This document shows, piece by piece, positions 22,329-36,124 of a DNA stretch of 64,000 nt. This DNA comes from Medicago truncatula (lineage: Eukaryota > Streptophyta > Magnoliopsida > Fabales > Fabaceae). Position 1 is the stretch's first letter; every line of letters begins with the position of its first letter. The notes under the pieces are model-generated. The model searched no databases and was not told the DNA's origin. It was given only the letters and a program-made list of their open reading frames with translations. The DNA lies in contig NC_053047.1 in assembly GCF_003473485.1 (NCBI RefSeq), positions 6,463,001-6,527,000 on the forward strand, given 5' to 3'. The translations under genes were made by a program, and so were the position numbers.

Positions 22329-23707
22329 TTAGTTGGACACAGCATCCATGAAATTAGGGTCATAACTCATTGCTTCCAAAGTCTTGTAAGGAAGACAAAC
22401 TTGAAGGTCTATACTACCTTATTCTTTTCCAGCAAATACACTAACCATACCATCTATTTTATTTACACTGCGAAATGCCACGGGTTTCCCCCATCCAAAA
22501 TCATTACCATAAATATCAAACCACGGGGAACTGTTACCGGCAAATGTATTACTATTGATCGTGCTAGAGATTCTAATGCTCGGATTTCTCAACCAAGATT
22601 CGTATTTATTCTTCAATTTCTCATCAGACTGCAAAGGTTCATCTCCCAAGCACCTTTACCAATCCCGCCTTCTTCCAACAACTCACCAGCTTTCATGCTA
22701 ACCCTACAATCTATCACAGCATTTCCAAAATAATCTTGTGGTAATAGTGGAACAAGCCTTGGTCTAACGCCTATTAGGAACATATTGTAAACTTCTTCTT
22801 GGTGGGTCAAGTTTTTTGGAATGGATCACAGAACGCCAAATGTGAGTTAAAAGAGCTTGTAAGGATGATATTTTGTTCATACCAAACTCTAACTTGGCTT
22901 TATATTTCAATTTCAAGATTTTTTCCTTTGTAAAATGGAATAACCTCGTTGAAGGGTTGAGTTCCTCATCATCACAGTGATTCAACATATGATTTTGCGA
23001 TGATAAAAAGTCTAACCCATTAGAGTGATTATTTTGAGGCTCCATTGTGGAAGGAAATCGTATGGAACGCTGAATATCATTTGGAAACAACGTTCTAGTG
23101 ATGGGAGTTTGGATATTTGATTACAACAACCACGTGAAATTTCAGCCCAGGAACTGATAAAATGCCACATGGACTTTCCACCAGTGACCACATGGTTGAA
23201 TCTAAACCCAATAAAGACACCGCCAACTAACTCTGTCACTTGCACTGCAAGCAATGGTTTTGATATGCCTTCGTAGTTTCTAGCCCCGTTGAAAGGAAAA
23301 AATGAATGGACGATAAGAGGAAGGTAGGTGGGTCCAACGATGTCAACATCACGTGTGTCCTCTATTGCAGCGTGGACAAAGAGTACACCTGCATTGTTGC
23401 ATGTGATGGAACATGAAACATTGTTGTCTTCGTTTTCCGTCATTTTGAGACGGCCCGCAAGTGGTTGGAAAAAGGCAAGGACAGAGGATAAAGAGTGTCT
23501 AAGGCGTTCTATTTGGTTGACTACTAAAGAATGGTCATAGAAAAGACCTATTTTGGTGGGTGCAATTAGTAGGAACTGGAGATCCCATGGAGTCAAGTCA
23601 ATTTCTTGATCAGCTGAAGTTGGTGCTTTGATTATATCACTCGAGAGGACTCTTATGGCACCCATAATTCGTTTTAGGTTATATTCCATAGAGGTTTGGA
23701 CATACAT
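22329..23707 (-). pseudogene. BAHD acyltransferase pseudogene
   Basis: The reading runs right to left in at least three frames: N-terminal part 23707-23012, middle 23090-22764, then 22810-22613 and 22649-22329. It begins IRVLSSDIIKAP and LTPWDLQFLL, like the At3g50280-like group of BAHD acyl-CoA-dependent acyltransferases. The C-terminal DFGWGKP motif is intact near 22500. The catalytic HxxxD motif reads HVVTG, so the Asp is lost. Frameshifts occur near 23095, 22800 and 22630. An in-frame stop follows AGKE at 22419-22421, after which the tail continues to a TAA at 22329-22331. It is clearly broken. Confidence 0.8.
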
Positions 23708-24240
23708 AGTTGAGCTTTGTGTACTTTCATTTTTTAAGCTCTATTTTTTATTTCCTTTGACAGGGGTGCAAAGCAAAACTCTTTATCTTAAAGCGATCTA
23801 TATTATATATTGACACTACAAATTTAACTTGATATATTAAACTAAGATATTAAAGGAAATATAATGTAAGTGCAGAGTTATTTTATAGTTTTTAATTCAA
23901 ACTAGTTTTTTTTTTTCTTTCTTAAATTGATAAAATAATAGGACCGAGAAGGGTCTAATCTTAAGATCCACTTATAGATTTCAATAGAGTCATCTTAAAA
24001 CCTGTAATAATCCACCAAAATTGACCAAGAAAAATTAAACCTAAAAGCTTAGTTTGAGAAGAGCACACTCCAATATCAAAAATCAAGTGTGTTTGTATTG
24101 TAGTAATAGATTGATTCGGGAGTATAGTTTTTTATATTTTATTTTTTTAAGGAAGGAGTATAGTTTTTATCTAAAGTGTGGCAAATTACGATTGGTTGTT
24201 AATATGAAATAATTTTACAAGAGTTATTAATACACAAACC
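23708..24240. other. Intergenic DNA
   Basis: No gene or element is recognised. Confidence 0.4.
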
Positions 24241-24531
24241 TAACGTGTCAATGCTTGCTAGGGCTTGCATCTCCTCTGTAATAGATGTGGATTCTATGCT
24301 CATGTGGCGCTCAGCTGTACCCGTGCGGCACAAGAAATCGTTTCGACGGTTGCGGAAGTTCAAAACAAAAACACGTTCATACAATGGAGTGAAATGGTGG
24401 TGGTTGAGACACAACCAGCTCAAAACCAGATAGGTACTTTGCAACTTAAAATTTTGGAAACAAACATAAAAAATTATGGAGACCTATCTTCTTTCTTCTG
24501 CCCCTTTGTGAGTGGTATTCGTACCATATAA
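24241..24531 (+). mobile_element. Zinc-knuckle fragment of a retroelement, probably LINE ORF1
   Basis: The frame around 24265 encodes CNRCGFYAHVALSC, a C-x2-C-x4-H-x4-C zinc knuckle of the type found in ORF1 of plant LINEs. The rest of the open stretch has no recognisable domain. A short scrap. Confidence 0.5.
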
Positions 24532-25251
24532 AAGTGATATTAATAGTCATTGAGAGTGTAATTTTAGAATAGTTTTCTATCGATACGTTTTAAGTGGATT
24601 GTTTATCATGGGGACATGCATGGTTGATTGTCACCAATATCTCTTCGATCGGTGATATTTTTCAAACAAAAGAGTGCATGTGGGTTAAAAACGTTTTAAA
24701 AATTGGATCGAAGTTTTAAACTGAGAGACGATCATGATTTAATCGGTTCAACTTTGGTTAGAGTGGATATTAAATAAGTGTCTTGCGTGTAATAAGATAT
24801 TGGTTAAGGAATCTATTAAAAGTTGTTATTTTTATCAATATAATAATCACACAACTTTTTCAATGACTTTTTAAGCGCCTAAAATATAAAAATTTATATT
24901 TAATTCATGTTTTGTTAAAAGGATTTATTGTTTATTGGAAGAGATTCTTATGATATTTTAAACATTTCGGCAAAAATACATTTAAAAATATGAATATTAT
25001 TTAAAAGCAAGCACCAAAATGGTGATAAAAAACTTTTAGGAACTAAAAGTTGAAGTAAAATTTTAGGGGACTAAAACGAAAAGTTAGAATATTTATAAGA
25101 ATAAAAACTTATTTATCTATATTTTTTTATAGCTTCTTTTATAGAAGTCATGTATTTTTTTTGGGTACAACATAAAGATATATATATATAGTTATGATAA
25201 GTTTGCCAATTTAAAGGTTATCCATCACTATATATTTATAAGTATTGACCG

Positions 25252-25331
25252 CATGAGCTTAACTCAATTGTTAAGGATAATGTATAATATATGTAAGGTT
25301 TGGGGTTCAAACTCCAGACAAAAAAAAAAAT
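25252..25331 (+). mobile_element. SINE-like element (tRNA-derived)
   Basis: A-box-like GAGCTTAACTCAATTG followed by B-box-like GGGTTCAAACTCC and an A-tail. It is the same family as the copy at 4026-4119, in plus orientation. Confidence 0.55.
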
Positions 25332-25527
25332 TATAAGTAGTATTTGATTCCTTTTACTTTTTTTCCCTCTTTCTCTCTTTTAGTCATTGACCTATTCATA
25401 GATTGTGTATTTTTATTTGGTTGCTAAATAAATTGTTGATTTTTTATGTGCAAATAACATTGACCTATTCATAGTGATTCACAATTTGCATTTATCAGTG
25501 TACGAACAAAGGAGAAAGTAAAAGTTA

Positions 25528-25945
25528 GGTCAAATGTATTTAAAGGTCCTTATAGTTTTTTCGTTTTTCCCAAAGTCGTCCTTTAAGTTTCAAAAGTCCC
25601 AAACAAGTCCTTTAAGTTTCAAAAGTCTCAAACAAGTCCTTTTAGTTTTTGAATCGTTTCAAACAAGTCCTTTTAGAGGATGATGGTGATGATTTAAATG
25701 ATAGCAACAAAGAGCATTATCCACCATTTGTCATGCCTAAAAAGATGACTAATTTTAAGTGGGTGTTAGGAGCCAGATTTGGTACCAAAGATGGGTTCAA
25801 GGAAGCAATTACCAACTATGATATCTACAATAGGACTTGTTTGAAACGATTTAAAAACTAAAAGGACTTGTTTGAGACTTTTGAAACTTAAAGGACGACT
25901 TTGGAAAAAATGAAAAACTTGAAGGACCTTTAAATGCATTTGACC
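25528..25945 (+). mobile_element. Small MULE carrying a transposase fragment
   Basis: A 418-bp element with terminal inverted repeats of at least 110 bp starting GGTCAAATG, made of AAACAAGTCCTTT modules. It is flanked by a perfect 9-bp target duplication TAAAAGTTA (25519-25527 and 25946-25954). The short interior encodes MTNFKWVLGARFGTKDGFKE and then AITNYDIYNR. This resembles the N-terminal domain of MuDR-type transposases. It is nonautonomous, having lost the catalytic and zinc-finger parts. Confidence 0.85.
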
Positions 25946-25954
25946 TAAAAGTTA

Positions 25955-26707
25955 AGAATGAATATAGTGAATCACTCTAGTGATTAACTCTACACACCAC
26001 AAAGGATTCAGAAGTCATTTCAGTAATAATGATAATACATGATCTCATATAAAAAATTATTTAGAGTCGAATTTGTTGTTCTAACAAAAGTTATAAATAT
26101 GAATCTCCTTCACAAACATGATAAAAGATAGCAAATACTATATTTTTGTGCTTGTCTTTTTCTTTTATTTGAGTCAATATTTTTAAATAATAGTACCTTT
26201 ATAAGTACGTGGCATCATGCTTTAATTTAAAATGAATATTGCCAAAAAAAGCATCAAAAAAGTCAAAGGTGACTACTACTTGTTAATTTTCCACGTTATC
26301 CTAACAAACTCATCATGTCCTGTCACAAAACAACTTGCAATGAATTGAATACAAAAGCCATCATGTGTTCATGTACCAAAAATGAATGAAAGGTACACAA
26401 CTTTTATTTAATCATACCATGAATTATTACAAGTAGGCACCAATTTATTTATTCCCCCTAAAAAAAAAAGACAATTTATTTATTTGTTTTGAAATCGTGT
26501 ATCCTCCGCTCGCAACCGAAAAATTAATTTTTCGAGTCGCGTAAAAATAAAATAGACCGTACAAACCAGAACCATATCATCCAAACATTCTTGCATACAA
26601 GCACTTAACAATTGAAACAACAAAAAGTAAGATACAATACATGAAATGAAATTATGATAACCAAAATGGTAAGTAGAACCAAATCTTTTCTACTCATCAT
26701 CACCACC
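25955..26707. other. 3' flank of G3
   Basis: No gene is recognised. It resembles the 3' flank of G4 (38450-38640) in a few stretches, including a CATTTCATGTATTGTATC word on opposite strands, as expected for paralog tails. Confidence 0.4.
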
Positions 26708-28717
26708 TTAACCTCTGCTATGAATCCACCACAAAAGATTAGTCAAAGAGTTTCCACCATCAAAACCATTCAAGCTTCTTATCTTCTTCAATGCACTTTC
26801 ATTATCATAAATTCCTTCCAATGAATATAAGAATCCCTTCCATCCTTCTCCAACACCACCTTCCCTATTCAAAGCAGGCAATGTCCACTCAACAAGATCT
26901 TTAACATAATCAACATCAGAAAACAAATCTTCAGAAATAGGAGCCAATGGTATAAGCTGAATTCCTGTCCTAGCTTCTCTCCATTCAGGTGGAGCAAACC
27001 AAAGTCCACTATCTCTTTTATTATTCCACAAAACTCCCACTATTCTATTCTCTTTTGTAAACTCTTCTTCATACAATTTCCCATTCTTCTTAACATGCCA
27101 CCACATTTTGGTTCCAAGAATTTCCAATGATGTTAGTGTTGATCCAATGGACACAAGTTGAGAATCACCATATGCTATTCCCATCAATGCTGCAGCATAG
27201 TATGCATTCACAGCTTCACTAGTACTCTCTTGATTCCTTCCATCTGAAAACTCGGTTAGCCCTCCGGCCCACGAATGCAACTTGTAAAGATCGAAACACC
27301 TTAAACGCGTATAATTTGAGTTCGATTCTATGCTTAAGTTCATAAAATCTTCCACAAGTGAATAGGCTTGAGCCTTATATTTCCTACCCCATGTTGGATC
27401 GATCTTTACAAGCACTGCTATTGCGTAAAGAAAATATCCTAAGTGAAAGTGATGATCATTGTAAATTCCGAAACCGAAATCACCACCACCATCATTAGAC
27501 CCTTGTTGAGTAATAAGTCCTCCCCATTTTTTATCATATAGAAATCCATTTCCATTAAAAGTTCCATCAAGCCAAGGCTCAATGGTTTCCTTCAAAAAGT
27601 TTCTTACTTTTTCAATAGCATCAAAGAAGAAAACCTCTTCAGCTATCAATGCAAGCCTAGCTGCTCTTGCAATTAATTTTCCATAAAAATAAGACGATTT
27701 TGTTTGTTTTGTTGCAGATGAGTTTAAACCTTCAACATCTTTAGAAAGTGATGAAACAATTTCATTGCGTGATTCGTCTTTTACACCTTTGCTTGAGTGC
27801 CAAGTCATGGAAACAGGTTCTGTTTTCAAAATCCATGAATCACCAACAACACCAACAAGGTCACCATCAATGCTTGTATACTTGAAATCATCAAGAACAG
27901 TTACATCACTCTCACTTTTTGACAGAAGTTGAAGATGAAGAGGGTGTGCTAATAATAACAAATCACCTGAAACATTCTTCTCAAACTTATACTCAACACA
28001 AAATGGTTCTCTGAGTTTAGCATTACCTGCTAAAGGGTGACAAGAACTAAATCTGTCAAGAACAGCTTCGTTTTTCGAATCAGAACCCGGTAGCAAAGCA
28101 ATCCGAATTATACCGGAAAAGGTGTCAGAAGTTATCTGAGAAGTAAAATGACTCAACTTGATTGGCGAGGAAGCATATAGTATCCATGTTTGACCATTGT
28201 TAAGTTGAAACTTGATCCTGGTAAGGGCGCTATTTGAAGAGAAAGAAGTAATGGCATGAATGGTGGAAATGGAAAGAGGGGTTGGTTTTGTTACAGAAAA
28301 AGTCAAATAAGGACTTCCTCTAACAAGAAAGAAACTGAGATTTGAAGAAGGGATATCTAAGGTAACACCGAGATCACTATAAGAAGAGATTATGTGTTTT
28401 CCATTAGAACTTTGTTTGGTATTCTGTTGATTAGAAGTTATGGTGAGATCATTGTGGAAAACTTGGGATATGACAGCAGAATTCGAAGAGCGAGTAGGGT
28501 ATGAGACAGAAAGTGATGAGTTTGATGATTTGATGAGGTAAGGATGAAAGTATTCAGGTGCATCACCATTGTTGAGAACAAAGTTTTGGAAGAAAGAGTT
28601 TGTAGGCAGGGGTGTGGATAGCAGATTTGGAGAGAAGAATTTGGAGGGGTCAGGGAGGACAGTGGAATTACCTTGTGGGAATAGAAAAGGTTTGTTCTTG
28701 TTGATAGTAGAAGACAT
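26708..28717 (-). CDS. GH81 endo-1,3-beta-glucanase / beta-glucan-binding protein homolog (G3)
   Basis: A single open exon of 669 residues on the minus strand, ATG at 28715-28717. It has the full set of family landmarks: the DPSKFFSPNLLSTPLPTNSF start, DGDLVGVVGDSWI in the middle, EPWLDGTFNGNGFLYD before the active site, and the TNLLWWIHSR end. The presumed catalytic residues are intact: Asp421 in YNDHHFHLGYF, and Glu497 and Glu501 in QESTSEA. There is no signal peptide. A glucan-cleaving enzyme acting on beta-1,3-glucan, for example fungal or oomycete wall fragments, is the best reading. It is the closest relative of G4 in the C-terminal part (shared TKMWWHVKKNGKLY). Confidence 0.93.
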   Translation of the reverse strand: MSSTINKNKPFLFPQGNSTVLPDPSKFFSPNLLSTPLPTNSFFQNFVLNNGDAPEYFHPYLIKSSNSSLSVSYPTRSSNSAVISQVFHNDLTITSNQQNTKQSSNGKHIISSYSDLGVTLDIPSSNLSFFLVRGSPYLTFSVTKPTPLSISTIHAITSFSSNSALTRIKFQLNNGQTWILYASSPIKLSHFTSQITSDTFSGIIRIALLPGSDSKNEAVLDRFSSCHPLAGNAKLREPFCVEYKFEKNVSGDLLLLAHPLHLQLLSKSESDVTVLDDFKYTSIDGDLVGVVGDSWILKTEPVSMTWHSSKGVKDESRNEIVSSLSKDVEGLNSSATKQTKSSYFYGKLIARAARLALIAEEVFFFDAIEKVRNFLKETIEPWLDGTFNGNGFLYDKKWGGLITQQGSNDGGGDFGFGIYNDHHFHLGYFLYAIAVLVKIDPTWGRKYKAQAYSLVEDFMNLSIESNSNYTRLRCFDLYKLHSWAGGLTEFSDGRNQESTSEAVNAYYAAALMGIAYGDSQLVSIGSTLTSLEILGTKMWWHVKKNGKLYEEEFTKENRIVGVLWNNKRDSGLWFAPPEWREARTGIQLIPLAPISEDLFSDVDYVKDLVEWTLPALNREGGVGEGWKGFLYSLEGIYDNESALKKIRSLNGFDGGNSLTNLLWWIHSRG

Positions 28718-29979
28718 GGTGTATGCTTATGATGGTAATGGCCTTGATGGTTATTGTAGTAGTGATGGATCATGAGTTTTATAGTGTTTGATGATTATGT
28801 GTGTTGAGTGAATTTCTTTCTTACCTTGTTTCTTAATATTATTATTATTATCAACATTGGCAACTACTCTATCTACAACTTGCTTCATATATTATTAAAT
28901 TGGTATGAGTTGTAAGATAATGGGAAATGGTTTCTTTATATAGCCAGTCCAATATTAACTGCAAAAAGATCTTAGTCATTTAATTTTGATTAATTGTTCA
29001 TAATATTTTTGATTTATTTGTCAAGTTTTGAATCTGAATCGTCCGATTTCGATCAAATGGTCTTCAATCTGCAAGATTGTAGGATTTTATTGTTGTAGGA
29101 AATTTTAGTCTAAGATAGTGGGATTTGAGTAATTTAGGTGATATATGTAGGATTGTATATGGTAGTCTAGTTGACTATATAATATTGGAATTGTCAATTA
29201 AATTATAGCAGAAGTTGATTGGTTTTTTTGGACAAAGTGTGTGTAAAGAGTGAAAATAAAGAGGATTGAAAGGTTGATTAAAGTTTAAGGTAAGGTACAT
29301 GAATGTGACCAATTCTTTAAGGAAGACAAAATACATGATAGAGACATTAATTCTTTATGGGAAATGCTAAATAGTGTCCTTGGGGTAATGGTTAAGATGA
29401 TAAAAATAGAAACTTTGCATTGGGAAATATTGAAAAGTGAAAAATTTAACTTTTTAAAAATCAAAACATTGTTGAATTCAATGTATATATACTACTTTTG
29501 ATTTCCTTAACCATTGTCCTGAGGGCACCGGTTAGCAAAACCCATTCTTTATATATGAATCTAAATGAAAGTGATTATTTATTTTTTTTTATGTTAAAAT
29601 GAAAGTGAATGTAACAAACAAGGAAATCTCATTATTTTGTTGAAAATGAACCTTAACAGAATTTACTACTCAGTAACTTTTCTTGTATTACATGTAGAAA
29701 TTAATTATTGTATATACTTGGAGAGTATTATGCTGATTTAAGACAATAGAAAACGTGACACATGACAAAACATAATTGTAGACATTGTTGAATTGAAAAT
29801 AGATACTATAATTATGGATATAATTAGCACAACATCATGCCAACTGCATAAAGTATTGGATAAGTTTCAGTTAAGCTGTCCATGCTTGTGACAGCAATTT
29901 AAGAGATTGTTAGGACCAAATGCATGCTAATAAACACCAGTGCAAAATAAGGATTAAAAGAAACTACTTTTAATCATTT
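28718..29979. other. Upstream region of G3
   Basis: Two TATA-like words precede G3 on the minus strand, CTATAAAAC near 28775 and CTATATAAAG at 28934-28943. The choice between them is open. A short match to the G2 upstream block lies at 29235-29300. No gene is recognised. Confidence 0.4.
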
Positions 29980-32900
29980 TTTTAACAAGAAATCATATTA
30001 TTTCATTCATCAAAATGGTAGAAATATAAGATGGAATCAAATGAAAGACCTCTCACGAGCATATAATTTTGACGCCTTTGCTAGACTATGGGCGACACAA
30101 TTTGCTTGTCTCATAACAAAAATTTTCTTAAAATTTGGATATTGTTGTAGCATAATCCTATATATAGTTATAATGTTGCCAAATTCCGACTCGTTTTTAG
30201 AACTATCAACAATGTTGCCAACCACTAGCTTACAATCTAGCTCAATATGCACTTTTGATAGGCCTAAATTACCAAGCCATAAAATAGCATCTCATAAGCC
30301 CAACACCTCTGCTTTCGGTGGAGATGGAACACCCTCATACCACTTGGATTACGCTTTTATGAAATGACCACGAGAGTTCCAAATGCACATACCGATACCA
30401 AAACACAGTTGTTCACCAAAAAGGGCTGCATCGATGTTGCATTTGACGTAATCTTCCTCTTGGGTTGCCATCGTTGTACAGCTTCTCTCACGGTCTTCCC
30501 TTGCTGTAATTTTCTATTGCAAACAGCCTTCCATTGGTTCAGCATGCCGCGAGCTAAATGCACAACCAGCCGCACTTCTTTCATATCACCTTCCTACACT
30601 TTATTATTCCTTCTACGCCATAAACACCATAACATCATCGCGATATCTTGACATGTTTGATCGGAACCCTGCACAATAACCGAAAAATGCATTCTGCAAA
30701 GTTAGAAACAGCAGCAGCAGCGTCTCATACTAATTCCCGCAGGCCAGCAACTTGCCACACTAGTTTGGCAGCCTCGCAACCTATAACCCAGTGTCAATCA
30801 TTTTCGCAACTATTCTCGCAATGAGGGCAGCAATCTGTACACGGTACTCCTCTATCTTGGAGTCGCATACGCGTTGGTAAAACTCCCCTACGAGCCCACC
30901 ATAGGAACACTTTGACTCATCGAAGCAGCTGTAAGTTCCACATTCTCATCCAATCTCCCGACATCCGCTACTCTTCATTATCATTTAGACTTTCCATTGC
31001 ATATTATAGGCCGACTTTACCGTGTAGAAACCTTTTTTTTTATTAAACTTCCAAATAAGTTTTGTCTTCCCCCTCCGGATTAGATATGACCACTTTTAGA
31101 ATCTCCTCTTTGTCTCTGTCATTGAATAGCGCATTAACAATCCCACAATTCCAACTTTGACCTTGCGTAACTATCATATCTGCCACCTTCCAATGTTCGG
31201 CTCCCTGTACTACCGAAGTTGAGATGCATGAGTTTCCATCCGTACGCAGTCAAGGGTCTTTCCAAATCGATATACTCTTCCCGTTACCAACCCTCCACCT
31301 TTGATCTCCTCTAACTAACACCTGTGAACCAAATATACTACACCAAATAAAACTTGGGTTATGGCCTAGACGAGTCCCCAAAAAATTAGTCCATGGAAAA
31401 AATCTAGCTTTGTAAATCCGAGTTAAGATAGTATTTGGGTGAGTTAACAATTTTCACCCTTGCTTCCCTAGCGTAGACAAATTAAAGCCAAACAAGTGTC
31501 GAAAACCCATACTCCTTGCGCGTTGTTAATTTATCCCAACTAAGCCAATCAATGCCTTTGCCTTGCCTCCTATTCAATCCCCACCAGAAAGAGTTAATCA
31601 TTATTTGAATCTCCTCCCCCAATGTTGTTGGTAATAAGAAAGTGCTCATACAATATGTGGGAATTGCTTGTGTCACAAATTTGATCAAAACCTCTCGTCC
31701 TGCTTTTGAAAGATGCTTACCGAACCATTGTTGAATTTTCCTCCATACCCCGTCTCTGAGATACCCGAAATTTTCCCTCTTGTTTCACCCAATCATGGAT
31801 GGCATGCCCAAATACTTTATGGTTCCAATACTTTTTTATACCTATAAGACATTTTTGACTGCGATCTATCCGCCTCTGAGGTGTTTTTGCTGAAGATTTC
31901 TGGCTTTCGGAAATTAATGGCTTGTTCTGACATAGCTTCATAAGATTGTAATATTTCTTTCAACTTTATACTTTCTTGCATATTTGCCTTGCAAAAAATG
32001 AAACAATCGTCAGCAAATAAAAGGTGTGTGAGGATTAGTGCTCCTCGACACAACTTCACACCATGAATATCCACTCTCGCTTCAGCTTTCTTTAATTGTG
32101 CAGAGAGACCCTCCACACAAATTATGAACAGATAAGGTGACAGTGGGTCACCCTGTCGAAGACCTCTCTTTGGGATAATAGGTCTCACTCTCTCCCCATT
32201 AACAATCACTTGATAATTAACACTGTTCATACACATACTCATCCATTTCACCAAAATATCATGGAGACCCATTCTCCTCATAATTTCCTTCAGATAATCC
32301 CATTAAACTCTATCATATGCGTTACTTATATCAATCTTCCTCACAACCTCTCCCACCCTTCCTTTCTTTTTACATTTCATATGATGGACAATCTCATAGG
32401 CTACCATGACATTGTCAATAATTGACTGATTTTCAACAAATGCAGATTGCTCTATATGCATTTAGGTAGTAAAGATTTGATCCTATTTGAAGAAGTGCCT
32501 TGGAAATGCCTTGTAGATGACATTGCATAGTGAAATGGGCACAAGATCACGCATAGTCTCCATTAATCAACCAAGTGGTAGCTACATGATACAACTCCAC
32601 ACATACAAATGCCAAAATCTCTAATAAAAAGTCGGGTTCAGCCCATCCGGTCCTGGTGCTTTATCGGAATTCATATAGAAAAATTCCTTTTTGAATTTTG
32701 CAATTTGGAATGGGTATATAAGCATACCATTATCTTCATCTGTCATTACCGGATTGATGTATTCCAACTCCGTATCAGCCATCATTCCGCCTTGTCAAAT
32801 AATTCAACAAAATAATTATTAGCTACTCCGCACCACTCTTGCTGCGACATAACCATTTCCCCATCATCCCTACTCAAATTTGTGATATTGTTTTGCCTCT

Positions 32901-33220
32901 TATTGGTGGTAGCCATAGCATGAAAAAACCGCAAGTTTGTGTCACCATCTTTTAGCCAATACACCTTTGTCCTATGTTTCCATAATGCTTTTTCTTGCGC
33001 CAATAAAGTTTCCATTCGATTACTAACCTCCGCATATCACACACTTTGGAAATCATGCATGCTGCCCCTCATTCTTTCCAATTCCTCTCGGCACTCCTCA
33101 ACGGCTACTCTGTATTTGTTCTGAAGCTTACGACCCCAATCATTCATATCCTCTGTGCACCTCTTCAATCGAATTGCTTGGTCTATAGTTGTTGATCTCC
33201 GTCAATCTCCATATGTTTCC
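29980..33220 (-). mobile_element. 5'-truncated, decayed L1-type LINE
   Basis: Read from right to left: the linker before the reverse transcriptase (TKVYWLKDGDTNLRFFHA near 32960); the RT domain with RGLRQGDPLSPYLF and the LLFADDCFIF active-site box (32281-31817); the thumb and connection pieces (CMSTFLLP, SFWWG near 31600); a zinc-binding zf-RVT piece with CCPHCENSCEN near 30830; and an RNase H domain starting VKCNIDAA near 30460 and ending in ANCVAHSLAKAS. The endonuclease domain is missing at the 5' side. Several frame changes and stops separate the pieces, so it is inactive. Confidence 0.85.
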
Positions 33221-33821
33221 CCTTTCTTATTTATTAGCAACTACTTCACTATTATCTTTTCTATTGAATAAATATGTGTAATAATCTCGTTGCATCTTTT
33301 TTCTATAATAATCTCATTTATTTTGAATAAAACCAATACTTTGTGCTCATAAAAAATTCTTTACTACTTTCTCTTTTATATATTGAACAAAAACACATTT
33401 TACCATGTTTAAGAAAAAGACAGACAATCAGAAGAGACTGTCAACAAATAACTCACTTGCATATTATTGATTATATTCTCTATTGTTCAATTCACCTTCA
33501 TAGCCTAACACAAATATCAAATATATTTATGTAAATGTCTCAACAATTTCATCACATCAAAATAAAATTATTTAATAAGTTGTCAATATATAATTGATTG
33601 AATAAAAAGCACCTTTTCCAAACTGTGTTAAATAATATTTTAGATGCAAAAGAAATGTAAGTTGAAATGATAATTTTCCTTAAATCTATACCAAAACATA
33701 CATATGTGTCCCTTATAAAATCTTTTTACGTGTTACATTTTAAAATACATATAACTAATTTGTATTTCCATAAAAAAATAAAAAAAATCAACAACTGTGC
33801 AACGCGCGGGCCTCAATCTAG
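33221..33821 (+). mobile_element. Helitron-like 3' end and possible body
   Basis: The segment ends GTGCAACGCGCGGGCCTCAATCTAG followed by T, counted as two parts: GTGCAACGCGCGGG, then a short spacer, then CTAG|T. This resembles the hairpin plus CTRR-T end of plant Helitrons. The stem is imperfect. A TCTATACC at about 33685 could be a 5' end, but the left border is not determined. Confidence 0.35.
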
Positions 33822-33954
33822 TAAAGAATTAATTCAAGTAAGAACGAGGGAAGAAAAGGGAGGGATAATTTCACTAACTACTGGGAAGAGAGAAAGTAAA
33901 ATGTTAAAGCCTGAATTTGAGAAAAAATATTGAGAATACCGAGGGACTGAAATC

Positions 33955-34108
33955 GCCATAATGTGCGTTTTGAATTGTTAGATACAATTTTGTCTAAGGC
34001 CGGGTAAAACCGGCGTCTTCAAAAACTACCGTAATGTACTGTTTAAAGTGGCGGTTTTTGGAACTGCCGTAATAAAACCGCCCTAATTTACCAATTTTTT
34101 ATGTAGTG
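33955..34108. mobile_element. One terminus of a CACTA (En/Spm-type) transposon
   Basis: Read on the minus strand from 34108 the sequence starts CACTACATAAAAAATTGG. It is followed by subterminal repeats with GGCGG or CCGCC and TACGG motifs (GGGCGGTTTTATTACGGC). This is characteristic of legume CACTA ends. The other end was not found, so it is a remnant or part of a longer element extending left. Confidence 0.6.
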
Positions 34109-34194
34109 TCTTCTTGTCGCCGTTGTCGTTACTCGGTAAGTTTTCAATACTTTCTTAATCTTTCTCCTTTTTCCCGTTGAGCATGTTTCAATAT

Positions 34195-34390
34195 GTAGAT
34201 TTGTACGTTTGTATAGTTTGTCGTTGTTAAATGTCTTCCTGGTTTTGTGTTAATGTTATTTGTCCAAACATTTTTGTTGTTTACATGTTCACGGATTGTA
34301 ACAACCAAAAGTTGTTAATGTTGTTCCCTGAAATAAATGTCAACATCATTCGTTCTTTTATTTATGTTATTGATGTTGCATGATGATGTT
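34195..34390 (+). repeat. Duplicated upstream sequence of G4, distal copy
   Basis: Matches 36125-36325 over about 190 bp, with shared words GGATTGTAACAACCAAAAGT and AATAAATGTCAACATCATTC and GATGTTGCATGATG. The copy resumes at 35732 after the solo LTR (GTTCAATATGTTAACA against GTTCAATGTGTTCACA). Confidence 0.75.
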
Positions 34391-35726
<1,336 letters not shown>

Positions 35727-36124
35727 ATGTTCAATATGTTAACATGTACATGAGAAGTTGTAGATATAATAGTAGTCAATGATGATAAATTGATAATAAT
35801 ACTAAAATATCAAGGTAAGAAAGAACTACACTCAACACATAATCTTCAAAGTTGACCTGTTTATATTAATGAGATTTTTAAAAAGCTTAAGCCTATCTTA
35901 TTTTAATAAACGAGTTAGGCCGAGTCATGTTTTAAGTAGACTTAGCCATAGGGCCCTAACGAGCTATCTGACCTATTTCCACCCTCCCACTTAAGGAAGA
36001 TTACCCATGCGCTACCGCACAGAAACACCGCCTTGAGATGATTTTGGTCGTTTGCTCGATATCCAACCGTGTTGCGCAACCCATGCATGTTTACGTTGCA
36101 CATCTACCACGCCCAGATTTGCAC

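Noticed and set aside
22401-22733. 110-codon plus-strand frame
   Set aside because: It is the antisense of the BAHD pseudogene, which explains the conserved-looking stretch.
33685-33821. Complete short Helitron of 137 bp
   Set aside because: TCTATACC could be a 5' end, but such a short element is not credible without other copies for comparison.
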